From Micromonospora echinofusca (GTDB lineage: Bacteria > Actinomycetota > Actinomycetes > Mycobacteriales > Micromonosporaceae), in NCBI RefSeq assembly GCF_900091445.1, contig NZ_LT607733.1:1939501-2003500 (forward strand): a DNA stretch of 64,000 nucleotides, written 5' to 3'. Position numbers and translations under genes: made by a program. Under the pieces are notes generated by a model that saw nothing but the letters and a program-made list of their open reading frames with translations, ran no database searches and was not told the origin of the DNA. This document shows positions 45,431-53,908 of the stretch, piece after piece. Position 1 is the stretch's first letter; each line of letters opens with the position of its first letter.

Positions 45431-46948
45431 TCACAGCTTGTTCTGGGTTTTTGGGTCGCCGAGTACGTGTACCTGCTGGCTCAGGATGAGCGGCGCGTCG
45501 GCCGGTCCCTTGACGTGGGGGCGGACGTAGGTGCGGCGTCGTAGCGCGCGGCCGGGTCCCCAGGGCTGCTCCCGAAAGAACCCGGACACCCACCATCGGC
45601 GGGTGTAGACGCGCGTTGGCGTGTCGCCGCTGGCGTCGCGTCGTGGCTGCTGCTTGCGGCGTAGCCGTACGAGTCGCACGAGGGGGGCGGGCCGGTTGGC
45701 GCGCTGGTACGCCTTGCGGGTCGCCTTGTCGGCCGGCTCGTCGGTGATCTCCGCGTCCGGTTGCGTGGTGAGGATCCATGTGGCGATCAGTGAGCACAGC
45801 ATGAGGCGGGTCTGTTCGCTGGTGGGCGTGTAGGGCTGGCCGAACCGCAGTCGCGCGCCGGTGCTTACCGGGGCCAGCCATCCGATGCGCTCGCGGAGTC
45901 CTTGCATTTCGGGTTCGGTGAGTTGCCGGCCCTGCACGAGGACTTCGGCGGGGGTGTAGAAGGTGATCCACACTCCGCCGGGGACCGGTCCCCACTGCGC
46001 CGCGATGATCGGCACGGTGATGCCGGTTTGCAGACCGGTCGGTTGGTAGACCGGTGTGTGCCAGATGAGCAGTCCGTCGGGGGCGGGCATCTCCACCGAC
46101 TCGATGCGTACGTCCGGAAGGTCGCGTGCGGCGTGCGCGGCGAGGGTGGTGAAGTCGGGGTCAATCCAGAAGATCCGCGCGTTCTCGACGTGATTGGCCA
46201 TGAGCGCGGTGTACTGCCGTAGCGGCTCGGGGTTGCGGGCGTCCACGAGTGCGGCCGGCGCGTCGAGGGGGGCGCCGGGGAACATGTGTCCCGGGACCTT
46301 GTACGTCTCACCGTTGGCGAGCAGGTCCAGTAGGTACGTCCGGCCGGAGGTCCGCCAGAATCGCACCAGCCGATCGCGCACCTTCGGCAGCATCTGCGGG
46401 CGCAGCGACCGAAATTCAGGCGCGGCGGGGGCGTCGCTGAGGGTGTCGCTGGCGAGGCGGGCTGTGTCGCTGCTCGACAGAGGTCGCCGTACGGGGGTGT
46501 CGGGGGTGGCGGCAAAAAGGGCTTGGTGCAGGGGCCGTAGCACCCGTGCGCCTGCCAGGTGGCCATGGTGGCGGCGAGCCCGCTTGTGCGCGCGTCGGGT
46601 GAGCCCTTCGGGGTCGCGCTGCTCGACCAGGCGGGCGCAGCCTTCGCATGCGGCCCAACTGTTGCCGAGGTTGTGCATCCGCATGCCAGCCACGTCGGTC
46701 GACATCGCTACGTCGAGGTTGCCGAAGGTGAAGGTTGCCACGGGATGCGGCGCGGAGCAGAAGTCGCACATCAATTGCATGTTGGCGAGTTGTGCGAGGG
46801 GGACCGGGTCAGGGTCGTGGTCCTGGGGGCTGTGACCGGGGTGGAGGAACGTCCTCTCACCCTGGGCGGTGATGACCGTAAGGGGTGCGCCACACGTCGC
46901 GCAGCCGTATCCCTCGATGACTGGCAGGGTGTCGTCATGGATGCCCAT
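45431..46948 (-). CDS. Large hypothetical protein with three CxxC knuckles
   Basis: A 505-residue protein from ATG 46948 behind AAAGGAGACGC. The N-terminus has CxxC pairs at 16/19 (GCATCG), 61/64 (MCDFCSAP) and 101/104 (CEGC), suggesting two zinc sites. The rest is an alpha/beta body with Arg-rich C-terminus (RLRRKQQPRRDASGD). Its promoter is box B within repeat copy B. No enzyme motif is recognised. Confidence 0.65.
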   Translation of the reverse strand: MGIHDDTLPVIEGYGCATCGAPLTVITAQGERTFLHPGHSPQDHDPDPVPLAQLANMQLMCDFCSAPHPVATFTFGNLDVAMSTDVAGMRMHNLGNSWAACEGCARLVEQRDPEGLTRRAHKRARRHHGHLAGARVLRPLHQALFAATPDTPVRRPLSSSDTARLASDTLSDAPAAPEFRSLRPQMLPKVRDRLVRFWRTSGRTYLLDLLANGETYKVPGHMFPGAPLDAPAALVDARNPEPLRQYTALMANHVENARIFWIDPDFTTLAAHAARDLPDVRIESVEMPAPDGLLIWHTPVYQPTGLQTGITVPIIAAQWGPVPGGVWITFYTPAEVLVQGRQLTEPEMQGLRERIGWLAPVSTGARLRFGQPYTPTSEQTRLMLCSLIATWILTTQPDAEITDEPADKATRKAYQRANRPAPLVRLVRLRRKQQPRRDASGDTPTRVYTRRWWVSGFFREQPWGPGRALRRRTYVRPHVKGPADAPLILSQQVHVLGDPKTQNKL

Positions 46949-46959
46949 GCGTCTCCTTT

Positions 46960-47384
46960 GGGGGTTTGTGTGTGGTGTGCGGTGGGGGTTCGCCATCCCC
47001 TCCGAACAGTTCTTACTATACCCGGTCCTGTGTCCGCTGGCTACCTATGTCCGTCCTGTTCGGACGTGAGAATTTATGATCTTGGTGGGTTGCGGCCGGC
47101 GGCTACGCCGACCAGCTCGCGGCGTGCGGGCGTGGCGCGTCCCCCACTTCTTTCGGCGGTGGGGGCGAGTTCACTCGTCCCGCGGCGCGCGCAGTGGAGG
47201 TCAAGTTCGGGTGCGGGGTTTCGAGGAAAAGATCATGCGGGGTGTGCATGATGTTTTGCGAGCCGCGCCCGGACTTGACCGGAGCGAGCACGTCGCTAGC
47301 CTGTTGGGCCCCCACCGAAGGAGAAGGGGTTTTGGCAGTGCGGCCGGAGGCCGCTTCCGGTTTCCGGTCCGTCAGGACCGGGCC
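46960..47384. repeat. 425-bp direct repeat, copy B
   Basis: Perfect copy of 43477-43901. The two copies bracket the genes at 43959-46948. Recombination between them would remove 3483 bp and join the upstream region of the 45431 gene to that of the GGDEF gene. Confidence 0.93.
46988..47023 (-). promoter_or_regulatory. Shared promoter/operator box B
   Basis: Identical to box A because it lies inside the repeat: -10 TATAGT (47020-47015), GTTC (47007-47004), GAAC (46991-46988). It drives the 45431-46948 gene. Confidence 0.65.
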
Positions 47385-47438
47385 AGCGACCTGACAGCAC
47401 CCGACGAGCGGTGCCGGGTTCGAGTCTGAGGCGGGAGG

Positions 47439-48191
47439 CTATCGGCGCTGCCCTGTTTGATCGAGGATCGTCCAGAGCGTCGCGCGCTTCCACTTGCGGC
47501 GGTGGCGGCCTTTCGGACCGGCGGTGTCTTCGTCTGCTTGGCGAAGCACGTCGTCGGGTAGAGCGGTCGGGTGGTTGTATCCCAGCACGCGTGCGGCTTC
47601 AGCGGCGCCGACGAGTTCGTCGGGATCGCCGGAGCGGTCTGGGTGGCCCTGGGGAGTCGCCCGGGGGCGTCCGGTGTGTGGCGCGCCTTGGCCGGTGCGG
47701 CTGTCGGCGATCTCCCACACGGTGCGGCGCTTCCAGCGGCGGCGCTTGCGGCCGGTGGGAGTGAGGGATTCGTCGTCGACGCGCTCAAGCAGGAGTGGCC
47801 AGATCCGATTGCGCCCTTGCAGGGAGTCGACGCTTTGATAGCCGAGCATGCGCGCGACGGTGGTGGTGTTGACGAGTTCGTCGGGATCGCCGCTGCGGTC
47901 CACGGCGACGCTGGCGGCGCGTCGGGCCTTGTCCCGGGGTAGTTGGAAGGCGGCAATGTCGTCGGCGAGCCACCTGGTGCCGTCGACGCGCTCGGGGAAG
48001 CCGTTGGTGGCCCGTTCGCCGTAGAGGCGGTCCAAGTGGCTGACGGAGATGCCGAGCATCGCCGCAGCCTGGGTACGACCTACGTGGCTGCTGCCGTGGG
48101 CATCGCGGGTGGGCATGCGCCGATGATGCCGTATTGGTTGGTGGGGCGGCCGTGGGGGATGGGCGAGCCGTTCGAAACGGGCGTTGATCAT
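47439..48191 (-). CDS. HTH regulator-like protein with duplicated module
   Basis: 250 residues (225 from ATG 48116). The first HTH (VGRTQAAAMLGISVSHLDRL, about 37-56) resembles MerR/AlpA-type winged helices, with RWLADDIAAFQ following. Then two copies of an 87-residue module occur: RSGDPDELV...AR.LGY (99-118 and 186-205) and GR.RR.WKR.T.W.I.D (147-163 and 228-244). Likely a DNA-binding protein with three recognition modules; it is a candidate regulator of the shared boxes. It starts two bases after the previous stop. Confidence 0.65.
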   Translation of the reverse strand: MINARFERLAHPPRPPHQPIRHHRRMPTRDAHGSSHVGRTQAAAMLGISVSHLDRLYGERATNGFPERVDGTRWLADDIAAFQLPRDKARRAASVAVDRSGDPDELVNTTTVARMLGYQSVDSLQGRNRIWPLLLERVDDESLTPTGRKRRRWKRRTVWEIADSRTGQGAPHTGRPRATPQGHPDRSGDPDELVGAAEAARVLGYNHPTALPDDVLRQADEDTAGPKGRHRRKWKRATLWTILDQTGQRR

Positions 48192-48193
48192 GT

Positions 48194-48841
48194 TTATTGC
48201 TTCGCTGGTCGCTGATTGGTGTGTCGTAGGATGGCAGGCACGTGCTCGGCGTATGGGCCTTTGGGGGCCTGTGTGGCGTCGGCACCAGGCGGCCGGGGGG
48301 AGTTCGCCAAACTAACCCCCCGGCCGTTGCCCTGTCCGCCATTGGCACGGCGGTGCGAGCGTTGACGGCGCAGGATCCGGCGATGTCCGCCGGTGGCGTA
48401 CTGGTCCGACGGGCTGCTGGTGGTGACGCGAAGGTAGTGGCGGGCGGCTCGGGCGAGTAGGCCGTACTGCGTGTCCCATCGCGCGATTACCCGCCCGCTC
48501 GGCAGGTGCCGCGCCACGTACTCGCGTCGCAGTGCGTCCCACCCGCCGACGCACACGGAGGTCGACTCGGCGACCAGCTCCCAGCGATCGCCTTCGGCTG
48601 AGGCGACGTGGGCGTAGCGCTCGCGGGCCAGCGACCAGCGGTCATTCTCGGCTTTGAGGATCAGGCCGTTCTCGGCGCCGTCGCGGAACAGGTGCTGCTG
48701 GCCGGCGCAGTCGCGGATCATCACCACGTCTGCCTGCGCGTCGAGTGGCTGGGGTCGCGTTGCGTGGCACTGCCAGTGACCACAGAGCGGTAGATGACGC
48801 GCCGTCGCGCGTTCGGAATCGGTGAGGGGGGTGGGCGGCAT
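48194..48841 (-). CDS. Hypothetical protein, 215 aa, box D operon
   Basis: ATG 48841 follows AAGGAG by six bases. The N-terminal two-thirds (LPLCGHWQCHATRPQPL, GENGLILKA-like RDGAENGLILKAENDRW, YGLLARAARHYLRVTTS) looks folded. The tail is Arg/Gly/Pro-rich. Box D is upstream at 48881-48914. No family recognised. Confidence 0.6.
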   Translation of the reverse strand: MPPTPLTDSERATARHLPLCGHWQCHATRPQPLDAQADVVMIRDCAGQQHLFRDGAENGLILKAENDRWSLARERYAHVASAEGDRWELVAESTSVCVGGWDALRREYVARHLPSGRVIARWDTQYGLLARAARHYLRVTTSSPSDQYATGGHRRILRRQRSHRRANGGQGNGRGVSLANSPRPPGADATQAPKGPYAEHVPAILRHTNQRPAKQ

Positions 48842-48880
48842 GGCTAACTCCTTGGGGCTGGCGTGTGGGCTCTGATGAAG

Positions 48881-48914
48881 GTTCGCCCTCTCCATCAGAA
48901 GAGCTACTACTATG
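48881..48914 (-). promoter_or_regulatory. Shared promoter/operator box D
   Basis: Minus strand: -10 CATAGT (48914-48909), 7 nt, CTTC (48901-48898), 13-nt spacer TGATGGAGAGGGC, GAAC (48884-48881). One arm base differs, but position and spacing to the -10 are kept. Confidence 0.55.
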
Positions 48915-49377
48915 CCCGTTTTGAAGGTTCTTGTCTAGGTCAGAGCGTCGTTCGTTGGGCGGCGGGCGTGCTCGGTGGTGGTGGGCGATCACAGCAGGGC
49001 GGACGGCGGAGCTGGCAGGCCGACGCGGCTGGTTGCGAGCGTAGCGAGCGGCCGGGTCGGCCGTTGTCTGCGGGAGCAACGGTCTGGACCAGTGCGGGCC
49101 GAGGCAATATCTGGGTTGAGGACAGTCGGAGGGATCGCGGGCCGCCTGGGCGGCAGATCGCCAGGACGAGCTGCATCGATGGTCACGGTGGGTCGGAGGG
49201 GCCTGGTTGCGACGGCGCAATAAGTTGCAGGGGATCGATGGCTTTTGGGTACGGCAGGCTGGTAGCCCGAGATGGGCCGTGGAACCTCGATGCAGCCGCC
49301 AGGCGTAGGTGTGCTTCGTCGTGGTGAGGGGGCGCGGTCGGTGAGGCCGTAGCAGAGGCGGCAATCGGTGTCAACGT
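48915..49377. other. No supported gene
   Basis: About 460 bp with plus-strand open frames that lack start signals and protein-like composition. No clear repeat or transposon end. Confidence 0.5.
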
Positions 49378-49488
49378 TTAGCGGTCGGGCTCGAAGCCTG
49401 GGCTGTCGTAGTGCTGCCAGGCGTGGTGGTGGCGCCAGCGTTGGCACCAGCCATCGACTTTTCGGTTGGTGTTGGTGGCGAGGGTCAC
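49378..49488 (-). CDS. Possible 36-aa small protein
   Basis: GTG 49488 overlaps the PAPS-reductase-like stop by GTGA. The peptide is aromatic/His-rich (VDGWCQRWRHHHAWQHYDSP) and ends FEPDR. The overlap suggests a real former operon partner. Confidence 0.35.
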   Translation of the reverse strand: MTLATNTNRKVDGWCQRWRHHHAWQHYDSPGFEPDR

Positions 49489-50140
49489 GGCTGGTGCCCG
49501 GTGGTGAGGCGGTGGCGCAGCTCGGACAGGGGGAGTCGGTGGCGTTGCCGTTGGCGTTGTTCGGTGAGGATGGCGACGTCGCCGAGTTGTTCGCGTAGCT
49601 GGTTTTCGGCTGCTTCGGCGGCGGCGTAGTGGTCAGGCAGGACGTGCAGCAGTCGCGCCCAGTGGCTTTTGCCGGCGCGGACGCATGCTCCGCCGCAGCT
49701 ATTGTGTGGCAGGCCAAGGTCGTACAGCCGCGGTGGGCGCAGTCCGAGTTGACGGGCCCAGGCCAACAGGTCGTCTTTGTTCAGGTGCGGTGGTTCCAGC
49801 AGAGGAAAGCGGACCTCCAGGGGTTCCAGCCGGTGGCGATGGCGGACGCGCGGCGGTGGTCGCGGGGCGAGGCGTCAAGGCCGACGTACAGGGTGGTGGA
49901 GGCGGGGTCGGCGTGGGCGTCGAGCCACTGCCGGCAGGGCCGGATTTTCAGTGTGACGCTGCAGGGAGCGATGCGACTGTTGCCGAGGTAGCGGACGTCG
50001 TGGAAGAGCTGCCAGGGTGTGCGGCCGTCGGCTACGCGGGTGATGGGGACGCCGAGTTGGGCGCTGCTGTCGTTGAGCCAGCGATACAGGTCGGGGTCCT
50101 CGGTCAGAACGTCTGCAAGTTTGCCGCGGGTTCGCGAATT
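49485..50140 (-). pseudogene. PAPS-reductase-like (adenine nucleotide alpha-hydrolase) gene, frameshifted and 5' truncated
   Basis: The upstream frame reads LADVLTEDPDLYRWL and RYLGNSRIAPCSVTLKIRPC, then STTLYVGLDASPRDHRRA. After about 49820 the protein continues in another frame as VRFPLLEPPHLNKDDLLAWA, then RPPRLYDLGLPHNSCGGACV. The usual N-terminal SGG nucleotide loop is missing. Related genes occur in phage and defence contexts. One indel plus truncation make it non-functional. Confidence 0.7.
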
Positions 50141-50252
50141 CTGAAGGCTTCCGTGCGGGAACTTGCGGGTGCGCCGGTCGGATGTGGTGTAGTCCGGGTG
50201 CGGGTTCGCGGGATCTCGGTCCGGAGGGTAGAGGTTCTGCCCGGTTTCCTGT

Positions 50253-50759
50253 TCAGGGGCGGCGGCGGGTCAGCGCCCATGCGGTTTCGGTCACGGCGGC
50301 TAGGGCGAGGCCGTAGGCGAGGTGGGCGACGAATCCGCGTAGGTGGGTGGCGATGGGGGTAGACCCGGTTGGGGCGGAGAATCGTAGCGCTGGGGTGATG
50401 CCTTCGTCGACGATGAGGGACATGGCCGCGCCGGAGGCCAGGCCGGCCAGCACCGGGTTGAGGCGGGTGGTGCGGCGTAGCAGGGTGTAGACCGGTGCCC
50501 AGCTGATCGCCAGCCCGTAGTGGAAGGCCATCCCCGCCCGCTGCCGCGCCGTGCCGTGAAGGTCGACGCCGAGCAGGCGGAGGGTCATGGCGACGGCGAT
50601 CTCGTAGGGCAGGCCGGGGCGGGCGGCGTCTTCCCGCTTGCGGTCGGCGTCGGATTCGAGCTGGTAGAGCGTCATGCTGATCGGGTCCATCACTTTGGTC
50701 GCCGCGTAGCCGGCGGCCGGGGCGACGGCCAGGTCCTTGATCGTCTCGGTGAGCCTCAT
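50253..50759 (-). CDS. Membrane protein of mercury locus, hypothetical
   Basis: A 168-residue protein with several hydrophobic stretches (LAVAPAAGYAATKVM, FHYGLAISWAPVYTLL, VLAGLASGAAMSLIVDEG, VAHLAYGLALAAVTET). It starts 57 bp downstream of merB. It resembles DUF1440/YagU-like small membrane proteins. A role in mercurial uptake or membrane protection would be inference. Confidence 0.6.
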   Translation of the reverse strand: MRLTETIKDLAVAPAAGYAATKVMDPISMTLYQLESDADRKREDAARPGLPYEIAVAMTLRLLGVDLHGTARQRAGMAFHYGLAISWAPVYTLLRRTTRLNPVLAGLASGAAMSLIVDEGITPALRFSAPTGSTPIATHLRGFVAHLAYGLALAAVTETAWALTRRRP

Positions 50760-50816
50760 GGTGCGGTCTCCTTCGGTAGTGGGCGCGGTGCCGCTGGTAT
50801 GCGGCCTCGCCGTTGA

Positions 50817-51479
50817 CTATCCGGGGAGGTCGTGATCGTGCAGGAGTGCGCCGAATTCGGCGGTGCCGCAGGCGATCGCCTGCGTACGGTCGAGCAGGGT
50901 GCCGGTCAGGTGGGGGTGGTGGGCGGCCCAGGCGTGGGCGGTGGTGTCGGTGGTGAAGAAGTTGATGTAGCCGCAGGTGCGTTCGGCCGAGGGGGCGCAG
51001 CAGTCGCCGGCCGCGGCGGCGTACACGACGGTGGTGGCTGGCTGCCAGGTGGCCTGCTCGCCGTCGACGTGGACGACGATGTGGTGGCCGGTGGCGGGTT
51101 CGCTGCTGGTGATGGTGATCGGCTGGCCGAGCATGGCGGAGGTGCCGAGGGCGTCGATGGCGCACATGGCGAACACGCCGGTTCCGTCGGCGAGGGTCAG
51201 TCTGTGCGGGGTAGCGTTGGTGGAGAAGGGGTAGGCGGCGGTGAGGTCGCCGCGCGGGTCGCGCACGATCAGGTCGACGTCGGTGAGTTCGTCCAGTACT
51301 GCGTCGGGGTTCACCCCGGCGGCGTGGGCGATGCGGGCGAGGTCGGCGTGGGCGGGTGGCTGGCCGGTGTGCGCGTAGGTGGTCAGGATCGTGCGGTGGA
51401 CCAGTCGGGCGGGTTGGCTGAGCTGGGCCGCGCGGTCGCCCTTGTTGAGGTTGAGGTTCTGGCTGTCCTGTGCGGTCAT
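50817..51479 (-). CDS. merB: Organomercurial lyase MerB
   Basis: A 220-residue protein from ATG 51479 behind GGGAG. The catalytic triad is visible: Cys106 and Asp109 in FAMCAIDALG, and Cys169 in RTCGYINFF (equivalents of C96, D99, C159). An N-terminal winged-helix-like part precedes them. It breaks the carbon-mercury bond and hands Hg2+ to MerA. It lies 20 bp after merA in one operon. Confidence 0.92.
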   Translation of the reverse strand: MTAQDSQNLNLNKGDRAAQLSQPARLVHRTILTTYAHTGQPPAHADLARIAHAAGVNPDAVLDELTDVDLIVRDPRGDLTAAYPFSTNATPHRLTLADGTGVFAMCAIDALGTSAMLGQPITITSSEPATGHHIVVHVDGEQATWQPATTVVYAAAAGDCCAPSAERTCGYINFFTTDTTAHAWAAHHPHLTGTLLDRTQAIACGTAEFGALLHDHDLPG

Positions 51480-51499
51480 TGTGGTCTCCCAGTGGGGGG

Positions 51500-52921
51500 T
51501 CAGGAGGCGCAGCAGGACAGCTTCGCCACGTCGCGGGTGAAGGTCTGGGCGGCGAGTTTCAGGCCTTCGGCCATGGTGAGGTAGGGGCACCAGGTGTCGG
51601 CCATCTGCGCCACGGTCATGCCCGCTTGCACCGCGTAGACCGCGGCGGCGATCACGTCGCCGGCGTTGTCGGCCAGCACGTGCACCCCCCGGATGCGGCC
51701 GCTGCCACGCTCGGCGACGATCTTGACAAGGCCGCGGGTGTCGCGGTTGACGATCGCCCGTGGCACGAAGTCCAGGGGCAGCACGCGGCATTCGCAGTCC
51801 AGGCCCTGCTCGGCGGCTTGGGCGTCGGTGAGCCCGACGGCGGCGATCGCCGGGGTGGTGAAGATGACCCGCGGCAGGTGGGTGTAGTCCATGCTGCGGC
51901 CGGCGTTGTCGAAGGCGTTGTCGACGATCAGGGTGCCGTGCGCGCCCGCCACGTACACGAACTGCGGATGGCCCGTGACGTCGCCGGCGGCCCAGATCCG
52001 CCGGTTGCTGCTGCGCAGCCGCTCGTCGACGATGATCTCGCCCCGCCGGCCGACCGTGACCCCCACCTGGTCCAGGTTCAGGTCTTGAGTAAGCGGGCGG
52101 CGGCCGGTGGCGACCAGCAGCCGCTCCGCGGCCAACTCGATCGTGCCGTGACCGGTGGTGAGGGTGAGCGAGTAGCCGGCGTCGCCGCGGGCGACGGCGG
52201 TGACGGTGGCGCCGGTGTGCACGGTGATGCCCTCGTCGGCGAACACGCCCTCGATGGCCGTCGAGATCTCCGGCTCCTCGAACGGTGCCAGCCGGTCCAC
52301 GGTCTCCACCACGGTCACCCGGGTGCCGAGGCGAGCGAACAGCTGCGCCTGTTCCAGGCCGATCGCGTTGCCGCCGATGACGATCATCGACTCTGGAAGC
52401 CGGTCGAGGTCCATCGCCGTGGTGGAGGTCAGGTAGCCGGCGTCGGCGAGCCCGGCGATCGGCGGCACCCACGGCGTGGACCCGGTGGCCACCACGTACT
52501 GCGCGGCCTCGATCGTGCGGGTGCCCCCGTCGGCCTGTTCCACCGCCAGGCGCGGTTGGTCAGGGTCGCCGGTGAACCGGGCCGTGCCGGGCAGGATCTG
52601 CCAGCCGTACTCGGCGGCCAGATCCACGTACTTGTCCGCGCGCATCGTCTCGACCATGCCGCGTTTGCCGTCGATCAGCGCCGCGAAGTCCACTACCGGT
52701 TCTGCCGGCCGCAGACCGGGGAACCGGCCCGCGGCAAGCGCGGTGTGTCGGGCGTCGGCCGCGGCCAGGAGCGCCTTCGACGGCACACAGCCGGTGTTCA
52801 CGCACGCGCCGCCGACCGTGCCCTTCTCGACTATCACCACCGACAGGTCACGTCGTCGGGCGGCGATGGCCGCCGCGAAGGCCCCACCACCGGAACCCAC
52901 GATCGCCAGGTCGTACGCCAT
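51500..52921 (-). CDS. merA: Mercuric reductase MerA
   Basis: A 473-residue flavoprotein. FAD fold (VGSGGGAFAAAIAARRR), redox pair Cys40/Cys45 in GGACVNTGCVPSK, NADPH fold (VIGGNAIGLEQAQLFARLG) and the C-terminal vicinal Cys pair in KLSCCAS all mark MerA. It lacks the N-terminal MerP-like domain. It reduces Hg2+ to Hg0 with NADPH. The ATG at 52921 faces merR across a short divergent region. Confidence 0.95.
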   Translation of the reverse strand: MAYDLAIVGSGGGAFAAAIAARRRDLSVVIVEKGTVGGACVNTGCVPSKALLAAADARHTALAAGRFPGLRPAEPVVDFAALIDGKRGMVETMRADKYVDLAAEYGWQILPGTARFTGDPDQPRLAVEQADGGTRTIEAAQYVVATGSTPWVPPIAGLADAGYLTSTTAMDLDRLPESMIVIGGNAIGLEQAQLFARLGTRVTVVETVDRLAPFEEPEISTAIEGVFADEGITVHTGATVTAVARGDAGYSLTLTTGHGTIELAAERLLVATGRRPLTQDLNLDQVGVTVGRRGEIIVDERLRSSNRRIWAAGDVTGHPQFVYVAGAHGTLIVDNAFDNAGRSMDYTHLPRVIFTTPAIAAVGLTDAQAAEQGLDCECRVLPLDFVPRAIVNRDTRGLVKIVAERGSGRIRGVHVLADNAGDVIAAAVYAVQAGMTVAQMADTWCPYLTMAEGLKLAAQTFTRDVAKLSCCAS

Positions 52922-53017
52922 GGCCCTGTCCTCCGCCCCGCTCAGCCGAGCCCTGTTACCCAGATGGGAAGATGCTACGCTCCCATCCTGGTATCCGGAT
53001 GAATAGGGGATTGGTTG
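52922..53017. promoter_or_regulatory. merR-merA divergent promoter with operator
   Basis: An imperfect palindrome CCAGATGGGA (52960-52969) / TCCCATCCTGG (52981-52991), 11-bp spacer, is placed between the two starts. A smaller ATCCTGGTATCCGGAT symmetry overlaps it. It is the likely binding site of the ArsR-type regulator. An AGGGGA ribosome site precedes the merR GTG. Confidence 0.6.
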
Positions 53018-53398
53018 GTGGGTCAGGATTCCCGCGATCGGATCACGTTGCTGCCCAGCGAGGCAGGCGGGGTGGAGATGGTCGCCAAGTTCTTCCGCGC
53101 CCTGGGTGACCCGACGCGGCTGCGGCTGCTGGAGTTCCTGCTCCACGGCGAGCACACCGTCGGCGAGTGCGTCTCACACGTCGGACTGGCCCAGGGCCGG
53201 GTCTCTACCCACCTGGCCTGCCTGGCCGACTGCGGCTACGTCACCGCCCGCCGCGACGGCCGGCGTACCTTCTACACCGTCACCGACCCCCGCGTCGCCG
53301 ACCTGATCTTGCAGGCCCGCTCGCTGGCCGCCGACAACGCCGCCGCCCTGGCCGCCTGCATACGCATCACCCCCAGCTCCGAAGAAAGCACCCGATGA
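53018..53398 (+). CDS. merR: ArsR-family mercury-responsive repressor
   Basis: A 126-residue winged-helix protein. The ArsR core reads FFRALGDPTRLRLLEFLLHG, ECVSHVGLAQGRVSTHLACL and DCGYVTARRDGRRTFYTV; Cys residues in GECVSH, LACL and ADCGY can bind mercury. Actinobacterial mer operons use this ArsR-type protein instead of the proteobacterial MerR. The stop overlaps the next ATG (ATGA). Confidence 0.88.
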   Translation: MGQDSRDRITLLPSEAGGVEMVAKFFRALGDPTRLRLLEFLLHGEHTVGECVSHVGLAQGRVSTHLACLADCGYVTARRDGRRTFYTVTDPRVADLILQARSLAADNAAALAACIRITPSSEESTR

Positions 53399-53706
53399 CG
53401 ACACGCGACAGATCCTCGGTCGCCCCGACGGCCGCAGCCGCTGGTGGCGTGGCCGCCATGGCCGCGTGCTGCACGACCCACATGCTCATCCTGGCCGGAG
53501 TTCTCGGCGGGATCGGCGGGTTCGCCCAGGGCGGTATCGCCCTCGGCGTCGGTGCCGTGGTCGCCGCCGTGGCATGGCCAGCGGCAATCACCCTGCGCCG
53601 CCGGTCAAGCCAGTCGACTGCCTGCTGCCCCGCAGCTTCCGACGACCTGAACCGGTCCACCACGCTCACGGCCGGACCGGGCGCCTCGTCAGCCCGGTCA
53701 GCGTGA
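53395..53706 (+). CDS. Small Cys-rich membrane protein, probable mercury transporter
   Basis: A 103-residue protein with two TM helices (MAACCTTHMLILAGVLGGIGG, and GGIALGVGAVVAAVAWPAA). The vicinal Cys pair at the first helix and another in TACCPAAS near the C-terminus are the arrangement used by MerT-like importers. It is coupled to merR by ATGA. Shorter than classical MerT; the role is inferred. Confidence 0.6.
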   Translation: MTTRDRSSVAPTAAAAGGVAAMAACCTTHMLILAGVLGGIGGFAQGGIALGVGAVVAAVAWPAAITLRRRSSQSTACCPAASDDLNRSTTLTAGPGASSARSA

Positions 53707-53734
53707 CGTGCCGGATCAGCGCCATCCGATTGTT

Positions 53735-53908
53735 CTCAGGGAAGACCCGAAGCTGCGCCAGCCCCTCGAGAAGGCATCCCGGCCCTCGCGCCGAACGACC
53801 GGGGCCAGGCCGGCGTAGGCGGCCAGGTGGCCCAGGGTGGGAGACTGGGTGCGTCGCCGACGTCGAGCAGGATGCAGGCGGCGGTCCTGACGCCGATGCC
53901 GGGCATCA
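53735..53908 (-). pseudogene. IS110-family transposase relic
   Basis: The minus strand reads LMPGIGVRTAACILLDVGDA, then in a shifted frame LGHLAAYAGLAPVVRREG, the conserved C-terminal Tnp_IS116 part. Only about 60 codons remain, with a frameshift. Confidence 0.65.

Noticed and set aside
50817..52472. 551-codon frame running from merA into merB
   Set aside because: Only the part from ATG 51479 is MerB; the rest is an off-frame reading of merA.
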